Shown here: positions 28,421 through 35,331 of the stretch, one piece after another
Position numbering within the stretch: the first letter of the stretch is position 1
Layout of the letters: every line of letters starts with the position of its first letter
Assembly: GCA_965275905.1 (NCBI GenBank)
Contig: CBDHYJ010000009.1
Span: forward strand, 22,787-86,786
Length of the DNA stretch: 64,000 nucleotides
DNA from: CBDAQD01 sp965275905
Lineage (GTDB): Bacteria > Pseudomonadota > Alphaproteobacteria > Rhizobiales > JAJFHC01
Reading direction: 5' to 3'
Position numbers and translations under genes: made by a program
The notes under the pieces: model-generated
Told to the model about the DNA's origin: nothing
The model's input: the letters and a program-made list of their open reading frames with translations, nothing else
Databases searched by the model: none

Positions 28421-29035
28421 TCAGTCTTCCATCATGAACGCAAGAACCGGCGAGTCGACGCCGAGCTTCCGGCTGAGCAGGCAGACGCTCACGCGGTGTA
28501 CGGTCTGCTCGTCCGCGCAGGCCATGCCGAGCCGGTCGAAGAACACCCGGTCCGGCTGGTCGGCCATGGTGCGTCTTATCCGGTCGAACGGCTGGCGGAA
28601 GGTGAACTTGACGGTCTCCGGCGCGATCGGTTCCGCGCCGTCCTCGCCGGGTGCGAGGAAGGCCCGCGCGAAGGCCGGGTTGTGGCCGGCGAGCTGCCGG
28701 CTCGGGCTGATGACGAAACAGGGCGTCGGACAGGCGGCCAGAACCATGGGGAGGTTGGCGTCCTGGGCGGCGAGCCTCGCTCGCAACAGCTGCTGGCGCA
28801 GCCACAGGACGCAATAGGTGCGCAGCCGGGAGGTCTTGTTTTCGCCCTCGCCGGCGGTGGCCATGATCTCGAACACGAGATCGGTCATCTTGAGCTTCTG
28901 TTCGCGCGCCGCGGTCTCAAGCTGGGCCCAGAAAGCCTCCTCGAGACGGATGCTGACGCGGTTGCCGTCGCGCTGGAGAACACGCAGGCGCGTGTCGGTC
29001 TGATGGCGTCCGCCGCTATCCACAGAATTCGACAT
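28421..29035 (-). CDS. Ribbon-helix-helix transcription regulator with PAS-like sensor domain
   Basis: A 204-residue putative DNA-binding regulator. Residues about 23-55 (NRVSIRLEEAFWAQLETAAR) match the RHH_4 ribbon-helix-helix fold, which binds DNA as a dimer through a short beta-strand. Residues about 95-200 look like a PAS domain (PTPCFVISPSRQLAGHNPAF), suggesting a small-molecule or redox signal. It is encoded between the two adhesins, convergent with the GHKL-like gene and divergent from the second adhesin. A 20-bp palindrome begins 3 bp upstream of its start codon, suggesting autoregulation and control of the divergent adhesin. There is no ribosome site before ATG 29035, so the message may be leaderless. 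Confidence 0.7.
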   Translation of the reverse strand: MSNSVDSGGRHQTDTRLRVLQRDGNRVSIRLEEAFWAQLETAAREQKLKMTDLVFEIMATAGEGENKTSRLRTYCVLWLRQQLLRARLAAQDANLPMVLAACPTPCFVISPSRQLAGHNPAFARAFLAPGEDGAEPIAPETVKFTFRQPFDRIRRTMADQPDRVFFDRLGMACADEQTVHRVSVCLLSRKLGVDSPVLAFMMED

Positions 29036-29037
29036 TT

Positions 29038-29057
29038 CGACATACTATAGTATATCG
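29038..29057. promoter_or_regulatory. Palindromic operator overlapping the RHH-PAS promoter
   Basis: A perfect 12-bp palindrome ATACTATAGTAT (29042-29053) flanked by CGA and TCG, giving a 20-bp dyad with a single mismatched pair. It contains -10-like hexamers on both strands (TATACT/TATAGT) and lies three bases upstream of the RHH-PAS start codon. RHH proteins usually bind such short dyads, so it is a good candidate operator for the adjacent regulator. Confidence 0.55.
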
Positions 29058-29201
29058 ATAGAGATTCGAGGCAGGTTTATATTCTGAGTGATATTGCCTA
29101 CTATCATGGTGAATGAATTGTAAATGAGCGGCAGTTCAATTCCTTGAAATTGCGGGAGTTCGGGGGGCTGGGGGACTGCGTATACCCGGGGGCAATCGGC
29201 T

Positions 29202-32200
29202 ATGAGTCTGGATCCGAATTTCATTTCGTCGGCACGCGACGGAATTGAGGAGTTCGTCGACGAGCGTACAGAGGCGCTCAGTTTCGAAGACGGCAGTCGT
29301 TTTGACGGCATGATGCAGGTTGCGCAGGTCAACACTGGCGGTTTCCAGGTTGGCAATGCGCAGGACGGCGATTTCGATCCCGACGCGGTAACACAGAGCT
29401 TCACGGCTGCGGCCGGGCTTGTCGTGCCGCTGCCGGCGGGCGCGGTGATCGACCGGATTCTGATCTCCGGCAACGATCTCGTCATTATCACGACAAGCGG
29501 TTCGGTCTATCTGGTCGAGAACGGCGCCAATATTCCGCCCGCGATCCAGATCGGCGATCTCACGATCCCGTCCGAGCAGATCGCCACAGCCCTTTCCGAG
29601 GTGCCGGACATTCAGACTGCGGCCGGGCCCCAGGGCGGTTCGGGACCCGGCAGCAGCGGCAACAACTTCTCGCGGTTCGATATCGAGGATCTGGGCGACG
29701 GTTTTGACGTCGGCGACCTGCTTCAGGGACTGGGCCTGTTCTTCCCCGGCGGACCGGGCAGCGAGACCACGGAAGATCCGCCGATCGAGCCGGTCGAACC
29801 GATCATCGTGGACGGCGGGCCGGAGCCGGTCAGCGCGGTGCTGCTCGAGGAAGACGACCTGTTCGGCGTCTTTGGTGCCTTCTTCGGCGGCTTCGAGGGC
29901 TTCTACGGATTCGAAGGCAGCGAAGGCGTGCCCGGCGGACCGCCCGAGCAGTACAACCCGTTCTTCGTGATCGCCGGCTTCGGCGAGGTCATCTACGATC
30001 TCGAATACGGCTTCGAGTATCTCGATTACTACGATGACTTCGACTTCGAGGACATCTTCTTCCCCGGTTTCCTCGGCAACCTCGGCGGCACGCTGCTGTT
30101 CAACACCGACCTCAGCTTCCTGGAGATCTTCGGCGGTTTCGGCAATGACGAGGACGGCTCGCGCGACAGCGGCCTGCGTGCGACGGGCAGCTTCAATCTT
30201 GGAACGGGCGATTTCAGCACGGTCTTCGATACGTCGGCGATCGATGTGCTGAACACGGGGCTGACGTCGAACGGTCAGCCGGTGCTGTTCGAGATCAGCT
30301 CCGATGGCAAGACCCTCTACGCCTATACACTGGAACAGGCGGGCAACCATGGAGGATACGAGGGCGGCTACTTCGAAGGCGGCTTTTTCGAAGGCGGGTT
30401 CTTCGAGGGCGGGTTCTTTGAGGGCGGTTTCTTCGAAGGCGGCTTCTTCGAGGGGGGCTACCTCGGGGGTGATGTCCTCGTCCGGCCGGTCTTCGAGATA
30501 AACATCTTCGACTTTGCCGGTTCGTACACGATCGAGCTCTACAACAATCTCGATCACCTGCCGACGGAGCAGGGTGAGGAGATCCTTCCCTACAACTTCC
30601 CGTTCATTACGACGGACAATGGCGACGGTTCAACCATCACCGGGTTCTTCCAGGCCCAGTTCCAGGATGACGCGCCGGTGCTGGTCAAGGATTTGCTCGA
30701 GGTCATTTTTGACGCGATCGTGGCCTTCTCGGAAGATCCGGAAACCGACCTGTCTCAGTTCGACTGGGGCCTTGAAGCGCTGCCGGAGTTCTTCGAGTTC
30801 ATCGCTGATGTCTTCGGCGACGACGTGTTCGACATCGATCCTGTGGAGGATGCCGGCGCTTTCGAGTTTCTCTATGCGTTCCTGCAGGTCGTTGTCGGTC
30901 TGGAGTATGGCGCGGTTTCCGAAGAGCTCCTCAATAACCTCGACCGCGACGTGCACCTGAACCAGGTGCTGGGCTTCGAGGTCGGCATCGATGACGGCGA
31001 CAATATCGAGGGCTCGCTCGGCACCTACGCGGAAGGGTTCGATTATTTCAATCCCTATACCGAGTTCTTCGAATACCTGTTCAGCCATGATCACGACGAA
31101 TACTACGTGCCGCACGCGTACAATGAGTACGACGAATACGAAGAAGAAGGGCATCACGACGATCACGACGACTGCCCGGACGGCTCGGTCACGACATACG
31201 GCCTCCTGGGCGCCCTGTTCGGTGCCGATTACGGCGAGGCCCGCGAGATCGTGTTCAACGACGCGATGGCCGGTCTGGCGACGGTGGGCGGCGTACAACT
31301 GCAGTCCAAGGGCGAGGACGTCACATACGTCATCAGCGAGGACGGCACGCTGCTGCAGGCCTTCGCCTCGGAGGGCGATGACGACGAGCCGCGGCTGGTG
31401 TTCGAGGTCGAGCTGACCGACCAGATCATCGGCGCGTTCCGCTTCACTCTGTTCGACCAACTCGACCATGCAACGCCAGAGCTGGAGCCTGAGCCTGTCG
31501 AGACGCCGGCCATCGAGCAGTTCAACGGCACTTACTATAACGGCGGCCTGTTCGAGGGCATCGAGGAGCACCTGGAGGAAATCGTCGATCCGGAGAACGG
31601 TATCCAGGACGGCATCGGCGACGTCTTCGCCATCCTCGAGTTCCTCTACGATGCGGTCGATTCCGACGGCGATGTCGCTACCGGGTCGTTCTTTGTCGAG
31701 GTCTGGGACGACGAGCCCTATTATGCCGACGGCTATTACGGCAACATGCTGGCCGACTACGGCCTTGCCGCCCACGAAGAGGGCCAGGTCCTGGTTGGCC
31801 GCCTGTTCGTCGGCGCCGACGAGCCGGGCGACATTTCCTTCAGCCCCGTCGAAGAGCAGGAGTTCTACTCGCCGGGCGAGAGCGAGAGCGAGGGCGAGGA
31901 CGAGTACGGCCTGCCGTCGTCCTTCGCCGGACTATCGCTCGAGTACACCCTGTCGGAAGACGGTCGCACGCTTGAAGCGCGCTTTAACGGCGACAACGAC
32001 TTCAACGGCCTGCTTCTGTTCTCGCTGGCCATCAATGCGGACAACCTGACCTATTCGTTCACGCTCGGGGACAACCTGCCGGCGCTGCCGGAGAACGGCG
32101 AAAACGAGGAGAATGACGAGAACGAGGACATAGACTTTGAGGACCTCGCGTCGATCCTCATCGTACAGGCCAAGATCACAGGCACGGACTTCGATGGTGA

Positions 32201-34112
32201 TATGTTCTATGACACCATCCTGGTCGAAACCAAGGAGCATCTGGACAACTCCAGCGGCCTCGACAATCAGAACGATCTGAGGGGATTCGAATACAACGAC
32301 ACCATCATCGGTGCGTCCAATGCCGAGCCCGGCCTCTACAATGAAGCCTACCTGTACCTGTATGGCTATGGCGGCGACGATCTGCTGATCGGCGGAGCCA
32401 ATGCCTACAACAACATCTATGGCGGCCGTGGCGACGACATCCTGATCGGCAACGACAAATATGACGAGCTTTACGGCAACGATGGCAACGACATCCTGAT
32501 CGGCGGCGGGGGGGACGACAATCTGGAAGGCGACGACGGCAAGGATATTCTCCGCGGCGGAGACGACAACGATACGCTCCAGGGCGAGGAGGACGACGAC
32601 TATCTCGATGGCGGTGAGGGGACCGATACAGCGCTGTTCGAGGGGTATTCCACGGACTATGAGATTGGCTTTGCCGAAGATGAAGACGGTAATGTCATCG
32701 GGCTGACGGTGACGGACCGTTACGGGCCGGATGGCAAAGATACGCTCGTGAACATCGAAGAGATCGAATTCGAAGGCGATGACGAGACGTTCGACCTCAC
32801 CAATCCGGTCCTGCTTCTCAACGAGGACGGCGCACTGGTCGGTACGTTCGAAGAGATCCAGCAGGCGGTGGATGCGGCCGACGACAACTTCACCGTCCTG
32901 ATCACGTCCGGTACCTATAACGAGAGCGTTACCGTCGACAAGCCGCTCCACTTCAAGGGCGTGGAGACCGACGGTCCGGTGATTGTCACGCCGCCGTCCG
33001 GATCGGCGTTCGACGTCGACGGAGATCTTGGCGAGTTCAACACGCTCAGCTTCGACAATATCGAGTTCCGCGGCGCGGGCCGTTCGGGCATACAGCTCGA
33101 TTCCGGCGATACCCTCGGCGAGCTTCGGGTCACCAACAGCACCTTCGCGGCAAACTTCACGAACGGCATCGAAGTCAACGGGGCCAATCTGACCTACGCC
33201 GCAATTATTGCCTCTGTTTTCATCGGCAACGGCGAACCTCAACCAGGGGTTCCGTCGACATCGGGTGACGGCGATATCCTGTTTTTCGAGTATAACGGCA
33301 ACGCCCTTATCCAGAATGTTCAGATCACCGGTCAGGATCGCGGCAACGGTCCCCAGGAGAACGGAATCCAGTTCCGCAGCGATACGGGCAGCATTGGTGA
33401 TGTGAAAATCGAGAACGTCACCATCGACGGCATCTTCGAAAAGCAGCCGATCGCGTTCTTCAACTACGACGATCTCGACGGGCTCCAGATGGAGGATGTC
33501 ACGGTCACCGCGGACAGCCAGAACTTCAATACGGCGATGAACATCTCCGGCATCACGGATCCGGTCGACTTGAGCGACTCAACGCAGTTCGATAATGTCC
33601 AGTTCCCGAACCTGGCTGCGAACGGCGACATCGTCGCCGTGCAGGGTGATGATGGAAACAACGAATTGACCGGTGGTGACGAGGACAACTTCCTGCGCGG
33701 CTTCGGCGGCAACGATACGCTGACCGGCAATGGCGGTGACGATGGGCTTGTCGGTTTAGAAGGCGAAGATACGCTGAACGGCGGTGCAGGCAGCAATACC
33801 CTGTCCGGCGGGACGGAGGGCGACCTTTTCGTCTTCGACTCGGATGCGCTCGACGGCCTGCTCGACCAGGTGCTCGACTACAACCTGGCCGAAGGCGACC
33901 AGGTCGACCTGACCGACCTGTTCGATGTGGCTGGTGGAGACGTCAACGATTTCGTCGCCTACGATGACACGACCGGCAACCTGACTGTCGATGCTGATGG
34001 TGCCGGCGGCAATGCCGGAGAAGTCGTCGCGACCTTCACCAACACGCCGGTGGATATCGAGGTGCTGTTCACCGACTCCACGACGCCGGGCGACGACACG
34101 ACCACGCTCTAA
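29202..34112 (+). CDS. Second large RTX adhesin with retention module, beta-helix and two RTX blocks
   Basis: A 1636-residue acidic type I secretion substrate. Its N-terminal ~150 residues are homologous to those of the first adhesin (shared VVPLP, NDLVI, IQIGDLT, GSSGN) and end in TAAG at 139-142, the textbook form of a LapG cleavage site. After this come T1SS-143-like repeats (DQLDH, DFDGD), a run of seven EGG[FY][FL] units (30360-30464), a first RTX block (about 32340-32640), a right-handed beta-helix-like region (about 32820-33580: TFEEIQQAVDAA, then many short strands), a second RTX block (about 33640-33830) and a C-terminal secretion signal nearly identical in plan to that of the first adhesin (LLDQVLDYNLAEGDQVDL, then NDFVAYD, LTVDADGAGG). 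The ribosome site is weak (a G-run about 10 bases upstream). Confidence 0.9.
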   Translation: MSLDPNFISSARDGIEEFVDERTEALSFEDGSRFDGMMQVAQVNTGGFQVGNAQDGDFDPDAVTQSFTAAAGLVVPLPAGAVIDRILISGNDLVIITTSGSVYLVENGANIPPAIQIGDLTIPSEQIATALSEVPDIQTAAGPQGGSGPGSSGNNFSRFDIEDLGDGFDVGDLLQGLGLFFPGGPGSETTEDPPIEPVEPIIVDGGPEPVSAVLLEEDDLFGVFGAFFGGFEGFYGFEGSEGVPGGPPEQYNPFFVIAGFGEVIYDLEYGFEYLDYYDDFDFEDIFFPGFLGNLGGTLLFNTDLSFLEIFGGFGNDEDGSRDSGLRATGSFNLGTGDFSTVFDTSAIDVLNTGLTSNGQPVLFEISSDGKTLYAYTLEQAGNHGGYEGGYFEGGFFEGGFFEGGFFEGGFFEGGFFEGGYLGGDVLVRPVFEINIFDFAGSYTIELYNNLDHLPTEQGEEILPYNFPFITTDNGDGSTITGFFQAQFQDDAPVLVKDLLEVIFDAIVAFSEDPETDLSQFDWGLEALPEFFEFIADVFGDDVFDIDPVEDAGAFEFLYAFLQVVVGLEYGAVSEELLNNLDRDVHLNQVLGFEVGIDDGDNIEGSLGTYAEGFDYFNPYTEFFEYLFSHDHDEYYVPHAYNEYDEYEEEGHHDDHDDCPDGSVTTYGLLGALFGADYGEAREIVFNDAMAGLATVGGVQLQSKGEDVTYVISEDGTLLQAFASEGDDDEPRLVFEVELTDQIIGAFRFTLFDQLDHATPELEPEPVETPAIEQFNGTYYNGGLFEGIEEHLEEIVDPENGIQDGIGDVFAILEFLYDAVDSDGDVATGSFFVEVWDDEPYYADGYYGNMLADYGLAAHEEGQVLVGRLFVGADEPGDISFSPVEEQEFYSPGESESEGEDEYGLPSSFAGLSLEYTLSEDGRTLEARFNGDNDFNGLLLFSLAINADNLTYSFTLGDNLPALPENGENEENDENEDIDFEDLASILIVQAKITGTDFDGDMFYDTILVETKEHLDNSSGLDNQNDLRGFEYNDTIIGASNAEPGLYNEAYLYLYGYGGDDLLIGGANAYNNIYGGRGDDILIGNDKYDELYGNDGNDILIGGGGDDNLEGDDGKDILRGGDDNDTLQGEEDDDYLDGGEGTDTALFEGYSTDYEIGFAEDEDGNVIGLTVTDRYGPDGKDTLVNIEEIEFEGDDETFDLTNPVLLLNEDGALVGTFEEIQQAVDAADDNFTVLITSGTYNESVTVDKPLHFKGVETDGPVIVTPPSGSAFDVDGDLGEFNTLSFDNIEFRGAGRSGIQLDSGDTLGELRVTNSTFAANFTNGIEVNGANLTYAAIIASVFIGNGEPQPGVPSTSGDGDILFFEYNGNALIQNVQITGQDRGNGPQENGIQFRSDTGSIGDVKIENVTIDGIFEKQPIAFFNYDDLDGLQMEDVTVTADSQNFNTAMNISGITDPVDLSDSTQFDNVQFPNLAANGDIVAVQGDDGNNELTGGDEDNFLRGFGGNDTLTGNGGDDGLVGLEGEDTLNGGAGSNTLSGGTEGDLFVFDSDALDGLLDQVLDYNLAEGDQVDLTDLFDVAGGDVNDFVAYDDTTGNLTVDADGAGGNAGEVVATFTNTPVDIEVLFTDSTTPGDDTTTL
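30360..30464 (+). repeat. In-frame 15-bp tandem repeat (seven EGG[FY][FL] units)
   Basis: Seven consecutive 15-bp units inside the second adhesin encode EGGYF, five copies of EGGFF, then EGGYL. Third positions differ between units (gaa/gag, ggc/ggg/ggt, ttc/ttt), so the array is not freshly duplicated and the peptide repeat seems maintained by selection. Unit number could vary between strains without shifting the frame. Confidence 0.85.
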
Positions 34113-34140
34113 CGCCGGGCACGAGATTTCGAAACACCGG

Positions 34141-34173
34141 ACCGGGGCCGCACATGCGGTCCCGGTTTCTCTT
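34141..34173 (+). terminator. Terminator after the second adhesin
   Basis: An 11-bp stem with one G-T pair (34141-34151 with 34156-34166), a four-base ACAT loop and the T-rich tail TTTCTCTTT. It begins 29 bases after the adhesin stop codon. Confidence 0.7.
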
Positions 34174-34210
34174 TCGGGGTGTCGCCGGGGCCGCGACTTC
34201 AACCAGAGTC

Positions 34211-34297
34211 TTAACGGTTTCTTAATGCCGGATCTTAACAAGACGTTAACGTTCAATGTTAACAATGAGTTAACGGGAGTCCTTGAGCATTCGTCAA
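34211..34297 (+). promoter_or_regulatory. Phased array of three CtrA-like boxes
   Basis: TTAA motifs start at 34211, 34222, 34235, 34246, 34259 and 34270, alternating 11 and 13 bases apart. This makes three exact TTAA-N7-TTAA boxes repeated every 24 bp; a fourth, degenerate copy (TTGA at 34283, TCAA at 34294) continues the phase. The element lies in the 352-bp gap between the second adhesin and the second GHKL-like gene, about 170-250 bases before the latter's start. CtrA consensus is TTAA-N7-TTAAC. An alternative reading is that the stretch encodes a 45-residue peptide (see 34225). Confidence 0.6.
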
Positions 34298-34362
34298 AGA
34301 TGGCGGAAATGCTGGCCGAAAAATTAACAGAGTCTTATCAAGGCCTTGGCGCCGGCGCCTGA
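34225..34362 (+). CDS. Candidate 45-residue small protein (low support)
   Basis: ATG 34225 opens a 45-codon frame ending at TGA 34362. The peptide has a plausible amphipathic helix (GVLEHSSKMAEMLAEKLTES) and no Pro until after the helix. Against it: no ribosome site, several TTA leucine codons that are rare in this genome, and overlap with the CtrA-like array, whose 24-bp period is a multiple of three and would itself produce a repetitive peptide. Listed for completeness. Confidence 0.2.
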   Translation: MPDLNKTLTFNVNNELTGVLEHSSKMAEMLAEKLTESYQGLGAGA

Positions 34363-34464
34363 GACATCGAATCTAAGACCGCATCTTAAGAACTGTCGCC
34401 CTCGCTTCATGTGAGGCGCGCTGGCATAATCGACCACGTCCCCGTCCTCCGAACCGGATCCGCC

Positions 34465-35331
34465 ATGACCGAAATTCCGCCACTGCGCAAACCTGCCGTC
34501 TGCTTCCTCCTGACCCAGGACTATCTCGTGGCGGCCAACCACGGCCGGCCGTTCTCGCTGGAGGGGCTGCATGCGGCGTGCCGGATCCGCAAGAGTTCGA
34601 AGACGACCAAGAGCCACCGGTTCTTCGCCGACCGGGCCGAGGCCGCCGCCGCCGTGGAGAAGGTGCGCGACCAGATGATCGCCGCGGCCGTCGAGGCGCC
34701 GGACAAGATCGTCAACAACGCCATCAACGAGGCGAAGATCAAGCGGCAGCTTGCCGGCAAGCTGATCCGGGAGCTGCTGCTCAACGCCAACGATGCGGTC
34801 GGGCTGAAGCAGATCGGCGGCAAGGGCCTCGGCTTCAAGACGCTGCTGGTCGCGACCGACACGCCGCGCGTTCACTCCGGCCCGCTGTCGTTCCGTTTCG
34901 ACCGGGAGCTGTCCCGTGCGGCCTATGACGGTGCCGGCATCGATACCGGCGGCGATCGGTTCCCGGCCATGAGCCTTCCCTTCGGCGCCAGCCCCGAGGA
35001 CGAGCCCGACCCGGTCCGGCAACTGTTGACCGAATACGACACGGCGATCGTGCTGCCGTTCCGCAGCGAACGGTCGCGCAAGGTCACGGGCATGGAATGG
35101 GAACGCAGGGTGCGTGACGTGAACATGGTGCGCAAGTTCCCCGCACTCCACACCGTCATCTGGCAGCGGGCGGACGACACCGAGACCAGCAAGCGCATCT
35201 GCCTCGAAGAGGACAGCCGGAACATCCGCGTGTTCGACGAAGGCCAGATCACGAGCGCACGGCCGATGGTGCTGCGCAACCCGCGGCGGCCCGCCCCTGA
35301 AGGTGCGGGTGCCGGCGACGGCTCAGGCTGA
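34465..35331 (+). CDS. GHKL-like protein with apparently permuted ATP-binding motifs (adhesin-linked, copy 2)
   Basis: A 288-residue paralogue of the protein at 27572. It repeats the same reversed order of motifs: DYLVAANHGRPFS (19-31) with SSK (44-46), then the helix RELLLNANDAV (102-112), then GGKGLGF (118-124) and TDTPRVHSG (131-139), followed by LSFRFD. Copy 1 and copy 2 differ widely elsewhere, so conservation of these segments implies function. ATG 34465 is chosen because it aligns with the start of copy 1; a GTG at 34411 would add 18 unconserved residues. The 3' end overlaps the stop of the opposite-strand Cache-PAS-HD-GYP gene by 9 bp. It lies downstream of the second adhesin, the same arrangement as copy 1. 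Function unknown; adhesin maturation or regulation is a guess. Confidence 0.6.
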   Translation: MTEIPPLRKPAVCFLLTQDYLVAANHGRPFSLEGLHAACRIRKSSKTTKSHRFFADRAEAAAAVEKVRDQMIAAAVEAPDKIVNNAINEAKIKRQLAGKLIRELLLNANDAVGLKQIGGKGLGFKTLLVATDTPRVHSGPLSFRFDRELSRAAYDGAGIDTGGDRFPAMSLPFGASPEDEPDPVRQLLTEYDTAIVLPFRSERSRKVTGMEWERRVRDVNMVRKFPALHTVIWQRADDTETSKRICLEEDSRNIRVFDEGQITSARPMVLRNPRRPAPEGAGAGDGSG

